From an uncultured Pelagibacteraceae bacterium (lineage in GTDB: Bacteria; Pseudomonadota; Alphaproteobacteria; Pelagibacterales; Pelagibacteraceae): a stretch of 60,382 nucleotides of DNA. The position numbers and the translations under genes were made by a program. Under the pieces are notes generated by a model. It was given only the letters and a program-made list of their open reading frames with translations. It had not been told where the DNA came from and did no database searches. Positions 17,956 to 26,478 of this stretch are shown in pieces. Location: NCBI GenBank assembly GCA_902582845.1, contig CACHTQ010000006.1:1-60382 (forward strand), read 5' to 3'. The stretch's first letter is position 1. Each line of letters opens with the position of its first letter.

Positions 17956-19371
17956 ATGATAGGTACATTTAGAAATTTTGCCAAAACAAAGTTTGCTGGG
18001 ATATTAGTTTTTATAATGATTATTCCTTTTGTATTTTGGGGTATGGGCAGCATGTTCAGCAGTGGAAATACAAATTCAATTGTAAAAATAAATGAGATAA
18101 ATATTTCTACAGAAGAATTTATTGATTACTTAAATAATTCTGGAATTCCTCAGGATACAATAAGAAAAAATTTAAATGATAATATAATTGAAGAATTATT
18201 ATCCGGATTGATTTCGACAAAAATTTTAGATTTAGAAATTGAGGAGTATGATTTAATTATTTCGAAAGAAACATTACTCAAAATGATAAAAAAAAATAAA
18301 AATTTTCTAAACGAACAAGGAATTTTCGAAAGACTTAAATATGAAAAATTTTTACTTGAAAATAATCAATCTGCACCTCAGTTTGAATTAAGACTAAAAA
18401 ATCGAGAATTACAAAAAAATTTATTCAGTTTTGTAGGTGCTGGAACTGTTTCTCCAAAATTTTTAGTAAAGAAACTCTATCAGGATGAAAATAGAAAATT
18501 AGAGATAGATTATATAAATTTAAATCAATTTTATAAGAAGAAAGATAGTTTTACAGATAATGATATAAAAAAATTTCTAGATGAAAATAAGAATGACTTA
18601 AAAGTAGAATATATTGATTTCGATTATTCCATAATAAATCCCAAAAATTTAGTTGGTGTAGATGAATTTAATCAGACCTTTTTTGATAAAATTGACCAAA
18701 TAGAAATTGATATCTCAAATGAACTTCCTTTTGAAAACATCATTACAAACTTTAATTTAAAGTCTAAGAAAATCAAAGATTTCAGATTTACTTATGATAA
18801 AAGCGATATAGAAAAAAAGATATTTGAAGCAAGAAATAATGAATTTGATATCATTGAATTTAAAGATGATTATATTCTTTACAAAATAATTAAGTCAGAA
18901 CAACGTTCTCCTAACGTAAATGATCCTGTCCTCAGAGAAGAGATCTTAGGACTTATGTTTGAAAAAAATAAGTATGAATATAACAAGGATTTAATAAAAA
19001 AAATTAATGAAAAAAATTTCAACAATGAAAATTTTGTAGAAATGGGAAATAAGAAAATTGAAAATTTATTATTAAATTCTATCAAAGATAACAAAAAATT
19101 TGATATTAAAGCTGTTGAACTTCTTTACTCATTACCCATTAATTCTTTTACTCTTATAAATGATGAGATGAGCAATATTTATTTAGCTAAAATAAAGAAC
19201 TTTCAAAATCAGACAATAGAAAATAATGATAATATAAATGAATATATGAATAAACAAAATTCAAATCTAAAAAATAATATGTTAAAATCATATGATCTAT
19301 ATCTAAACAGCAGATATGATGTTAATTTAAATCAAAAAACAATAGAACGAGTTAAAAATTTCTTTCAATGA
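17956..19371 (+). CDS. PpiD/SurA-like periplasmic folding protein, no visible parvulin domain
   Basis: Membrane-anchored periplasmic chaperone of the PpiD (SurA_N) type, 471 residues. A short cytoplasmic N-terminus with MIGTFRNFAKTKFAG leads into one membrane helix (about 15-31, ILVFIMIIPFVFWGMGS), the usual PpiD start. Next comes a SurA_N-like helical domain with INEINISTEEFIDYLN and LLSGLISTKILDLEIEEYDL (about 45-175). PpiD proteins are usually about 620 residues with a central parvulin-type isomerase; here I see no such motif and the protein is about 150 residues short. Position before trpE matches the alphaproteobacterial ppiD position. It overlaps trpE by four bases. Confidence 0.82.
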   Translation: MIGTFRNFAKTKFAGILVFIMIIPFVFWGMGSMFSSGNTNSIVKINEINISTEEFIDYLNNSGIPQDTIRKNLNDNIIEELLSGLISTKILDLEIEEYDLIISKETLLKMIKKNKNFLNEQGIFERLKYEKFLLENNQSAPQFELRLKNRELQKNLFSFVGAGTVSPKFLVKKLYQDENRKLEIDYINLNQFYKKKDSFTDNDIKKFLDENKNDLKVEYIDFDYSIINPKNLVGVDEFNQTFFDKIDQIEIDISNELPFENIITNFNLKSKKIKDFRFTYDKSDIEKKIFEARNNEFDIIEFKDDYILYKIIKSEQRSPNVNDPVLREEILGLMFEKNKYEYNKDLIKKINEKNFNNENFVEMGNKKIENLLLNSIKDNKKFDIKAVELLYSLPINSFTLINDEMSNIYLAKIKNFQNQTIENNDNINEYMNKQNSNLKNNMLKSYDLYLNSRYDVNLNQKTIERVKNFFQ

Positions 19372-20828
19372 ACATAAATCGAAGCTTCAAAGATTTTAAG
19401 TTTCGACATAGAAGCAATAAAAATCAAATTATATATACTTCAAAAAAAATTCAAGAAGATGATGAGATTTTAAATTTAATAGATAATTTTTTAAGTGAAA
19501 AAAATAGCTTTATATTTGAGTCGGTAGAGAAAGGAAAAATCAAAGGAAGATACACTATATTTGGCAAAAATCCTGATAAGATATGGGAATTCAAAAATAA
19601 AATTTCTTATTTAATCCAAAATGAAAAGAAAATTAAACTTAAAGATAAACCTGAAAACTTGATTGAGAAAATTATTGAAGAATTTAAATTTGAAACTCCC
19701 AAAAATTTACCAAAACTGTGTTCTTTAATTTCAGGATATTTCTCATATGACTCTATAAGATATATAGAGAAAATCCCTAATAATTGTAAGGATGATCTAA
19801 ATATACCTGATGTAAGACTTTTGAGACCAAGAACACTAATTATTCACGATAATTTAAAAAAAGAGATTTTTTATATTAGAAATATCTATAAAGACGAAAA
19901 GATTAGAGATTATCAAAAAAAATTTGATGAAGTGAAATCAGATCTTTTTAGATTACTTATTCAATCATCAATTAAGAATATAGATAATAGGACTCCATTA
20001 AAACCAAAAAATATTAAAGTTAAATCTAATACTTCTAAAAATAGATTCTTACAAATGATCAATACAGCCAAAAAATATATAAAATTAGGAGATATATTCC
20101 AGGTAGTTTTAAGTCAAAGATTTGAAGCTAAATTAACAAAAAAACCGATTGATATTTATAAAAAACTTAGAGTGACTAACCCATCACCTTTTATGTTTTT
20201 TTTTAATTTTAATGACTTCCAAATTATTGGTGCGAGTCCAGAAATTTTAGTGAGACTAAGGGATAATAAAATTACTGTAAGACCAATAGCTGGAACAAGA
20301 CCAAGGGGGAAAACATTAAAAGAGGATCGTTTTTATGAAAAAGATCTTCTTAATGACAAAAAGGAGCTTTCAGAGCATTTAATGTTATTAGATTTAGGAA
20401 GAAATGATGCTGGTAAAGTTTCAAAAATTAATACGGTAAAAGTAACTGAGAGTTTTATTATTGAGAGATATTCTCATGTAATGCACATAGTATCAAATGT
20501 CATCGGTGTGTATAATAAGAAATTTTCTAAGTTTAAATCACTTCTTGCTGGTTTCCCTGCAGGAACTGTCTCTGGAGCACCTAAAATTAGAGCTATGGAA
20601 ATAATTGATGAATTAGAGACAACTAAGAGAAAAGTTTATGCTGGTGGTATTGGATATTTTTCAGCTAATGGAGAATTTGATACATGTATAGCTTTAAGAA
20701 CAGCTGTCGCTAAAAATAATAAATTTTATGTTCAAGCTGGTGCTGGAATTGTTGCTGATAGTAAACCTTTAAAAGAGTATGAGGAAACTGTTAATAAAGC
20801 AAAAGCTTTAATAAATGCTTTGAAATGA
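19368..20828 (+). CDS. trpE: Anthranilate synthase component I
   Basis: Converts chorismate to anthranilate using ammonia from TrpG, the first committed step of tryptophan synthesis. The 486-residue protein has the N-terminal regulatory region (FIFESVEKGKIKGRYTIFG, containing the serine of the family's feedback-inhibition ESV motif) and the chorismate-binding domain with GDIFQVVLSQRFE, GASPEILVR, RPIAGTRPRG, ERYSHVMHIVS, FPAGTVSGAPK and VQAGAGIVADS. It starts inside the ppiD-like gene by four bases, so there is no room for an attenuator leader. It overlaps trpG by four bases. Confidence 0.97.
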   Translation: MNINRSFKDFKFRHRSNKNQIIYTSKKIQEDDEILNLIDNFLSEKNSFIFESVEKGKIKGRYTIFGKNPDKIWEFKNKISYLIQNEKKIKLKDKPENLIEKIIEEFKFETPKNLPKLCSLISGYFSYDSIRYIEKIPNNCKDDLNIPDVRLLRPRTLIIHDNLKKEIFYIRNIYKDEKIRDYQKKFDEVKSDLFRLLIQSSIKNIDNRTPLKPKNIKVKSNTSKNRFLQMINTAKKYIKLGDIFQVVLSQRFEAKLTKKPIDIYKKLRVTNPSPFMFFFNFNDFQIIGASPEILVRLRDNKITVRPIAGTRPRGKTLKEDRFYEKDLLNDKKELSEHLMLLDLGRNDAGKVSKINTVKVTESFIIERYSHVMHIVSNVIGVYNKKFSKFKSLLAGFPAGTVSGAPKIRAMEIIDELETTKRKVYAGGIGYFSANGEFDTCIALRTAVAKNNKFYVQAGAGIVADSKPLKEYEETVNKAKALINALK

Positions 20829-21394
20829 AAAAAATAATTCTTATAGATAATTACGATAGTTTCACTTTTAATCTTTATCATTACTTATCTTCATTAAAAG
20901 TTAGAGTAGATGTAATAAGAAATGATCAAATTACATCTAATGAGATATTAAAAAGGAAATATAATAAAATTGTAATCTCGCCAGGCCCAGGCAATCCTAA
21001 TCAATCAGGTAATTGTTTAAAAATAGTTAAATCTTTATATAAAAAGATTCCAATACTTGGAGTTTGTCTTGGTCATCAAATTATTGGACAGGTATTTGGC
21101 TCTAAAATTGTCCAAGCTAAAAAACTAATGCATGGTAAAACAAGCAAAATTATCTCAAAAAAATTGGGAATTTTAAGAAATCTTCCAAAATCATTTGAAG
21201 CAACACGCTATCACAGCTTAATCATTGATAAAAAAACATTATCAAAACACCTTGAAATCACAGCTGAGAGTAAGGATGGTTTAATAATGGGTGTACAACA
21301 TAAAAAATATAATGTACATGGAGTGCAATTTCACCCTGAAAGTATTAAAACTAAATTAGGTATTAAAATTTTAAAAAATTTTATTAAAATTTAA
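20825..21394 (+). CDS. trpG: Anthranilate synthase component II (glutamine amidotransferase)
   Basis: Class I glutamine amidotransferase supplying ammonia to TrpE, 189 residues. It begins with the typical IILIDNYDSFTFNL, has the oxyanion motif SPGPGNPNQSG, the nucleophile in ILGVCLGHQIIG (Cys near residue 80), and the catalytic His-Glu in HGVQFHPESI near the C-terminus. It is stand-alone, not fused to trpE or trpD, and sits between them with a four-base overlap upstream and a five-base gap downstream. It might also serve p-aminobenzoate synthesis, as in some bacteria with a single copy; that is conjecture. Confidence 0.96.
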   Translation: MKKIILIDNYDSFTFNLYHYLSSLKVRVDVIRNDQITSNEILKRKYNKIVISPGPGNPNQSGNCLKIVKSLYKKIPILGVCLGHQIIGQVFGSKIVQAKKLMHGKTSKIISKKLGILRNLPKSFEATRYHSLIIDKKTLSKHLEITAESKDGLIMGVQHKKYNVHGVQFHPESIKTKLGIKILKNFIKI

Positions 21395-21399
21395 AATCA

Positions 21400-22392
21400 A
21401 TGAAGCAATTTATAGACAAAATTAAAAATAAAAAAGATCTAACTTTTGAAGAAAGTAAAGCAGCTTTTGAGTTATTAATGGAAGGTAAAGCAAATGAACA
21501 GGAAATATTTGATTTTTTGACACTTTTATCCGCTAAAGGTGAGGCTTCAAGTGAGATAGCGGGTGGCGTCTTTGTGCTTAGAAATAAGTCTAAAAGAGTA
21601 AATGTAGAAAATTGTGTTGATACATGCGGTACTGGTGGAGATGGAATGAATACACTTAATATATCTACAGCATCTGCGATATTACTTGCAAGTATGAATG
21701 TTAAAGTAGCTAAACACGGGAATAAAGCTGTATCATCTAAGTGTGGATCAGGTGATGTTTTGGAGGCTTTAAATATAAAAATAAATCTGGAACCAAAAGA
21801 AATCGAAGATCAAATAAACAAAAATAATTTTGGTTTCATGTTTGCTCCTAATTATCATAGTGCTATGAGGTTTGTTGGTCCAACTAGAAAAAAAATTGGA
21901 AAAAGAACAATATTTAATATGATCGGACCATTAAGTAGCCCTGCTTTAGTAAAAAGACAGGTGGTAGGTGTCTTTGATAAAAAACTTTTAAGAATATTTG
22001 CCAATGCTTTAAACAATTTAGATATTGAATTTGCATGGATTGTAAATAGCGAAGATGGCTTAGATGAAATTTCACCGTATGCTAAAACAAATGTTATTCA
22101 ATTAAAAGATAATGAGATTTCTGAAATTGTTATTGATCCAAAAGAATTAAAGATTAATGCAGATAAGTTTGAAAATCTTGTTGGTGATGACTCAAAATTC
22201 AATGCCGAAAAAATGATTAACATATTTAAAGGCGAAGATAATGATTTTTCTAAAGCTGTATGTCTAAACGCTGCAGCTGGATTAATTGTCAATGAAACCC
22301 ATGAAGAGTTCACCGAAGCGTATGAAAATGCGAGAAAGCATATTTTGTCTAATAAAGTTATTGAATATTTGGAAACAATTCAAAATGCCTGA
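21400..22392 (+). CDS. trpD: Anthranilate phosphoribosyltransferase
   Basis: Transfers phosphoribose from PRPP to anthranilate, 330 residues. Motifs seen are CVDTCGTGGDGMNTLNIST (the PRPP-binding CGTGGD loop near residue 75), VAKHGNKAVSSKCGSGDVLEAL, FAPNYHSAMRFVGPTRKKIG, and TIFNMIGPLSSPA, all standard for TrpD. It is the third gene of trpEGDC, and its last eight bases overlap the trpC start used here. trpF, trpB and trpA are not in the window. Confidence 0.97.
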   Translation: MKQFIDKIKNKKDLTFEESKAAFELLMEGKANEQEIFDFLTLLSAKGEASSEIAGGVFVLRNKSKRVNVENCVDTCGTGGDGMNTLNISTASAILLASMNVKVAKHGNKAVSSKCGSGDVLEALNIKINLEPKEIEDQINKNNFGFMFAPNYHSAMRFVGPTRKKIGKRTIFNMIGPLSSPALVKRQVVGVFDKKLLRIFANALNNLDIEFAWIVNSEDGLDEISPYAKTNVIQLKDNEISEIVIDPKELKINADKFENLVGDDSKFNAEKMINIFKGEDNDFSKAVCLNAAAGLIVNETHEEFTEAYENARKHILSNKVIEYLETIQNA

Positions 22393-23176
22393 AAATGTTC
22401 TTGAAAAAATAATTGAAAAGAAAATAGGAAAAATAGAAAATTCTAAAAAAAGTATTTCAATAGATTCTTTGAATGAATTAATAGAGAAAAATAAAATTTT
22501 TTTTAATTTTAAACAAAATATTGAAAAAAATATTAAGGAAAATAAATTTTCTATTATTGCTGAGATCAAAAAAGCAAGTCCTTCTGCAGGTGTAATCATA
22601 GATAATTATGACCCTGTCAAAATAGCTAGTATATATCATGATAATAAAGCTACTTGTTTGTCTGTTTTGACCGAAGAAAATTTTTTTTTAGGAGATTTGA
22701 AACATATAAGTGAAATTAAACAGAATATTAATTTGCCAATTCTTTGTAAGGACTTTTTTGTAGATAAATTTCAAATTCCTTTAGCAAAGAGTTATGGGGC
22801 AGATGCAATATTAATTATATTAGCTGGTGTAAGTGAAAGCCTTGCAAATGAGTTATATGAGGAAGCTTTAAAATTTAATATGTCTGTTATAGTTGAGGTG
22901 CATACAGTTGAGGAGGCAAAACAAGCTTTAAAATTTGAAGATGCATTAATCGGTATCAATAATAGGAACTTAAAAACTCTTAAAACTGATATAAATACAA
23001 CTTTTGATATTCATAATGTTTTGGTTAATCATAAAGGGCCATTAATTTCTGAAAGTGGAATAAAAACAAAAGATGAACTATTAGAACTCTCAAATAAAAC
23101 TTCTATTAAAACTTTTCTAATTGGTGAATCACTTTTGAAAAATTTAGAAAATAATTCTATTTTTTCAGTTCTTTAG
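22385..23176 (+). CDS. trpC: Indole-3-glycerol-phosphate synthase
   Basis: Closes the indole ring in tryptophan synthesis; a single-domain (beta-alpha)8 enzyme. I chose the ATG at 22385 (MPENVLEKIIEKK), giving 263 residues, because the longer frame from 22286 would add 33 residues unlike the family and overlap trpD by more than 100 bases. Motifs seen are FSIIAEIKKASPSAG (catalytic Lys), SVLTEENFFLGDLKHI, LPILCKDFFVD, SYGADAILIILAGV, VIVEVHTVEEA, IGINNRNLKTL and LISESGIKT. It overlaps trpD by eight bases and ends trpEGDC; lexA follows after 88 bases. Confidence 0.96.
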   Translation: MPENVLEKIIEKKIGKIENSKKSISIDSLNELIEKNKIFFNFKQNIEKNIKENKFSIIAEIKKASPSAGVIIDNYDPVKIASIYHDNKATCLSVLTEENFFLGDLKHISEIKQNINLPILCKDFFVDKFQIPLAKSYGADAILIILAGVSESLANELYEEALKFNMSVIVEVHTVEEAKQALKFEDALIGINNRNLKTLKTDINTTFDIHNVLVNHKGPLISESGIKTKDELLELSNKTSIKTFLIGESLLKNLENNSIFSVL

Positions 23177-23225
23177 TCAAATAGTTCCCTATTTTATTGA
23201 GTTTTTAACTATTGTGAATTGAAAA

Positions 23226-23240
23226 GAACTTTTGTAGAAC
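23226..23240 (+). promoter_or_regulatory. LexA box upstream of lexA
   Basis: GAAC-TTTTGTA-GAAC, a direct repeat of GAAC with exactly seven bases between the repeats, lies 24 bases before the lexA ATG. Its reverse complement is GTTC-N7-GTTC, the SOS box recognised by alphaproteobacterial LexA proteins. The exact match and the position in the lexA leader indicate autorepression. The core promoter hexamers around it are not clear enough to call. Confidence 0.85.
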
Positions 23241-23264
23241 AGATTTTGTACGATATTTGTTCTT

Positions 23265-23942
23265 ATGTTAACAAAAAAACAAAAAAACCTGCTTTTATTT
23301 ATCAACAAGAAGTTGAGAAGCTCTGGTGTTTCTCCATCTTATGAGGAGATGAAAGCTTCTTTAAACCTTAAATCTAAGTCAGGAATTCATAGACTTATAA
23401 GTGCTTTAGAGGAAAGAGGTTTTATTAAAAGACTTGCTCATAAAGCAAGAGCATTAGAAGTAATTAAATTGCCAGAAACGGCTTCTGCAAATGACATTTA
23501 TAACAGTTTTTCACCAAGCGTTATTAAAGGTGGTTTAGATGAGGAAAATTTATCATCAGATGATGCTGAGGTTCCAGTTTTAGGAAAAATTGCTGCTGGA
23601 ACACCTGTCGAAGCTATTCAAAATGAGGTTTCAAGAATACCTTTACCAAGTAATTTAGAGAAAAATGGAGATTATTTTGGTTTAAAAGTTCAAGGGGACT
23701 CGATGATTGAAGCTGGAATTCATGAAGGTGATACAGTAATTATTAAAAGAACAGATACAGCTGATAATGGAAAAATTGTTGTTGCTCTAATTGATGAGCA
23801 TGAAGCAATGCTAAAAAGAATTAGGAAAAAAGGTAAAGTTGTTGCTTTAGAAAGTGCCAACAAAAATTACGAAACTAAAATATTTGGACCTGATAGAGTA
23901 AAAGTTCAGGGTGTATTAGTATCTTTATATAGAAACTTCTAA
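23265..23942 (+). CDS. lexA: SOS repressor LexA
   Basis: Transcriptional repressor of the DNA-damage response, self-cleaving when RecA is activated. The 225-residue protein has an N-terminal winged helix (about 1-70; [20 protein letters not shown] as recognition region), an extended linker, and a peptidase-like domain. The cleavage bond is A111-G112 in KIAAGTP. The catalytic serine is S146 (QGDSMIEAG) and the lysine K184 (EAMLKR), with spacing like that of E. coli LexA. The linker is longer than in enterobacteria, as usual for alphaproteobacteria. An intact LexA box lies in its leader. In relatives moaC and moeA separate trpC from lexA; here they are absent. Confidence 0.97.
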   Translation: MLTKKQKNLLLFINKKLRSSGVSPSYEEMKASLNLKSKSGIHRLISALEERGFIKRLAHKARALEVIKLPETASANDIYNSFSPSVIKGGLDEENLSSDDAEVPVLGKIAAGTPVEAIQNEVSRIPLPSNLEKNGDYFGLKVQGDSMIEAGIHEGDTVIIKRTDTADNGKIVVALIDEHEAMLKRIRKKGKVVALESANKNYETKIFGPDRVKVQGVLVSLYRNF

Positions 23943-23964
23943 AAAAATAGTCTAAACAATTTTA

Positions 23965-25362
23965 ATGAAAAAAGTAGCAACTAGATTTGCTCCCTCCCCT
24001 ACTGGTGCATTGCATATTGGTGGGGTTAGAACAGCTTTATTTAATTGGTTATATTCAAAAAATCAAAATGGTAAATTCTTCTTAAGAGTAGAGGATACAG
24101 ATAAAGAAAGATCTAAAGATGAATATAAAGATCAAATAATACAATCTCTTAAATGGATTGGAATTAACTATGATGGCGAGGAATATATTCAATCAGAAAA
24201 AGTGGACGATCACATAAAGGTTGTAAATGAGCTTCTTAAAAATGGTCATGCATACAAATGTTATTGTTCAAGTGAAGAAATAGAGGAACAAAAAAAAAGA
24301 GCAAGGCAAAAAAAGACTCCCTATATTTACGATAGAAAATGGAGAGATAAAAATGAAAATGATGCTCCTAAAGATGTTAGACCTGTCATAAGATTTAAAA
24401 GTAAGATTGATGGAACCTCAGTATTGAAAGATTTAGTTCAAGGTGATGTCGAAATAGAAAATAATACTATTGAAGATTTTATTATTTTAAGAAATGACGG
24501 AACTCCTACATATAATTTATCAGCATCTGTAGACGATCACCAAATGAAAATGACACATATTATTAGAGGTGATGATCATAAAATAAACACCTTCAAACAA
24601 ATACAAATTTATCAAGCTATGAATTGGGAATTACCCTCATTTGCCCACATACCATTGATACATACAATAGAAGGAAAGAAACTATCAAAGCGAGATCAGG
24701 CTTCTACATTAGATGATTATTCCAAAATAGGTATCATGCCAAATGCTCTTCGAAATTACCTTTTAAGACTAGGTTGGTCTTATAAAGATAAGGAAATATT
24801 TACATTAGAGGAAAGTATAAAATTTTTTAATTTAGAAGGTATCGGTAAATCTCCCTCTAAACTTGATATGAGTAGAATTTTATCAATTAATGAACATTAT
24901 ATTAAGAACATTAATGAAAATGATTTATTTAATCAATTTACTGAATATTGCAAATTATATAAAAGTGAAATTAAATCAGATAAAAAAGATAAGATTAAAA
25001 AATCTCTAACTTTCTTGAAAAATAAAGCAAAAACCTTGGAGGATATATTTAATAATGGTCAATATATCATAAAAGATGAGGTCGATTTTAATAAGGATGA
25101 TCTTAAATTAATTGACGATAAAGCAAGAAAAGTAATTTCTGATTTTAAGAATCAATTTGAAAAAATAGACCTACCTTCTAGAGAAATTTTAGAACCAATA
25201 GTAAACGAGCTTATAAAATCGCATGAAACAAACTTTAAGGGTGTTGGACAACCACTAAGGATTGCACTAACTGGTTCAAAGTTTGGACCTGGTATATATG
25301 ATATTATTTTATCATTAGGAAAGGAAGAAGTTCAAAAACGATTAAGCGTTCAGATAACTTGA
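23965..25362 (+). CDS. gltX: Glutamyl-tRNA synthetase
   Basis: Class I aminoacyl-tRNA synthetase, 465 residues. The HIGH-type motif appears in FAPSPTGALHIGGVRTALF (about residues 7-25) and the KMSKS-type motif as KLSKRDQA (about 238-245). Other conserved stretches are RVEDTDKERS, the YKCYCSSEE cysteine pair, SVDDHQMKMTHIIRGDDH and LRNYLLRLGWS. The C-terminal part (about 330-465) is the anticodon-binding domain. Alphaproteobacteria often carry two GltX copies, one charging tRNA-Gln for amidation; which role this copy has cannot be decided here. It overlaps the convergent lpxB by 21 bases. Confidence 0.96.
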   Translation: MKKVATRFAPSPTGALHIGGVRTALFNWLYSKNQNGKFFLRVEDTDKERSKDEYKDQIIQSLKWIGINYDGEEYIQSEKVDDHIKVVNELLKNGHAYKCYCSSEEIEEQKKRARQKKTPYIYDRKWRDKNENDAPKDVRPVIRFKSKIDGTSVLKDLVQGDVEIENNTIEDFIILRNDGTPTYNLSASVDDHQMKMTHIIRGDDHKINTFKQIQIYQAMNWELPSFAHIPLIHTIEGKKLSKRDQASTLDDYSKIGIMPNALRNYLLRLGWSYKDKEIFTLEESIKFFNLEGIGKSPSKLDMSRILSINEHYIKNINENDLFNQFTEYCKLYKSEIKSDKKDKIKKSLTFLKNKAKTLEDIFNNGQYIIKDEVDFNKDDLKLIDDKARKVISDFKNQFEKIDLPSREILEPIVNELIKSHETNFKGVGQPLRIALTGSKFGPGIYDIILSLGKEEVQKRLSVQIT

Positions 25363-26478
25363 AACTACTGCTGAAGCTTCTGAAGATGAAGAAGTTTTAG
25401 ATTTGATCTCATTTAAAGTATTGTTCACATCAAAGATTTGTTTTTTCATAAACTCAGGGTTTTTTAAAAAATATACTACAGACCTAAAAATTTCTTTTGA
25501 ATTACATTCTTTTTGAATTAATTCTGGAATTATTTCTTTTTGGTTAATTATATTAATTATATTTGCATATTTTGTTTTTACTAAAAATTTTACAATTAAA
25601 AAATTAATAAAATTCATTTTATAAATAATAATAGATGGAACTTTTGCATTACAAATTTCAAGAGAAACGGTTCCTGATTTTGCTACAGCAAATATAGAAT
25701 TTGACAGTATTTTTGATTTTATATTCTCGTCAGATATAACTTCAACATTATTGTAGTTTGTTTTTTTAATCTCATCTTTTATTAAATCTTTGTTTTGATC
25801 AGTCGCATGAAAAACAAAATTGTATTCATTGAATTTTTCATTCATTAATCTTATAAAGTTTACTAAAATTGGTAAAAGAATATTGGTTTCAGATGTCCGG
25901 CTTCCAGCAAATAAAGATATAATCTTTTTATTGTCATCATTTATATTTGATAAATTTGTTTTAAAATTCTCTTTATTTTCGAGTAATGGATGACCAACGA
26001 AAGTGTTCTTAATATTTTCTTTATCAAAGTATTTCTTTTCAAAATTGAATAATAATAAAACATGGTCTAAAAACTTTTTAAAATTCTTAACTCTACCTTC
26101 TCGCCATACCCATATTTGTGGTGCAACATAATGTATTGTTTTAATATTAGGATTTATATTTTTTACTTTTTCAGCAACTCTTAGTGTGAAATCTGGACTA
26201 TCTACACTAAATAGAATATCAGGATTAAATTCAATTATTTTTTTTACAGTTTCATTTATTTTATTTCTAATTTTAAATATATTTAAGATAACACTAGTAA
26301 AACCAATGTATGTTACCTCCTTAAGATCATATATTGATTTGACACCAAGTTTGTTTAAATGAGAGCCCCCAACACTTAAATATTCTATATCTGAATGATT
26401 TTGTTGAAGTTTAGAAACTACAGTTGATGCTAATTTATCTCCTGAAGGTTCACCTGTTAATATAAAAATTTTTTTCAT
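25342..26478 (-). CDS. lpxB: Lipid-A-disaccharide synthase
   Basis: Inner-membrane-associated glycosyltransferase joining UDP-diacylglucosamine and lipid X into the lipid A disaccharide, 378 residues. It begins KIFILTGEPSGDKLASTVV, the hallmark LpxB start, and contains SVDSPDFTLRVAEK, IHYVAPQIWVWREGRVKNFK, FVGHPLLE, SLFAGSRTSE and AVAKSGTVSLEICNAKVPSIIIYK, all typical. It is the last gene of the long rpsB-to-lpxB run, overlaps lpxI by four bases, and its 3' end overlaps gltX on the other strand by 21 bases with no terminator between. Confidence 0.97.
   Translation of the reverse strand: MKKIFILTGEPSGDKLASTVVSKLQQNHSDIEYLSVGGSHLNKLGVKSIYDLKEVTYIGFTSVILNIFKIRNKINETVKKIIEFNPDILFSVDSPDFTLRVAEKVKNINPNIKTIHYVAPQIWVWREGRVKNFKKFLDHVLLLFNFEKKYFDKENIKNTFVGHPLLENKENFKTNLSNINDDNKKIISLFAGSRTSETNILLPILVNFIRLMNEKFNEYNFVFHATDQNKDLIKDEIKKTNYNNVEVISDENIKSKILSNSIFAVAKSGTVSLEICNAKVPSIIIYKMNFINFLIVKFLVKTKYANIINIINQKEIIPELIQKECNSKEIFRSVVYFLKNPEFMKKQIFDVNNTLNEIKSKTSSSSEASAVVSSYLNA

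Noticed and set aside
22286..22384. Upstream extension of trpC by 33 codons
   Set aside because: It would overlap trpD by more than 100 bases and adds residues not typical of TrpC; the ATG at 22385 gives the normal length and a short overlap.
22282..22599. Minus-strand open frame of 105 codons across the trpD/trpC junction
   Set aside because: It is antisense to two well-recognised genes and its product is a low-complexity shadow of their codons.
23177..23225. Possible terminator after trpC (ATAGTT ... AACTAT, 6-bp arms)
   Set aside because: The loop would be over 20 bases and no T run follows the second arm, so it is not a credible intrinsic terminator.
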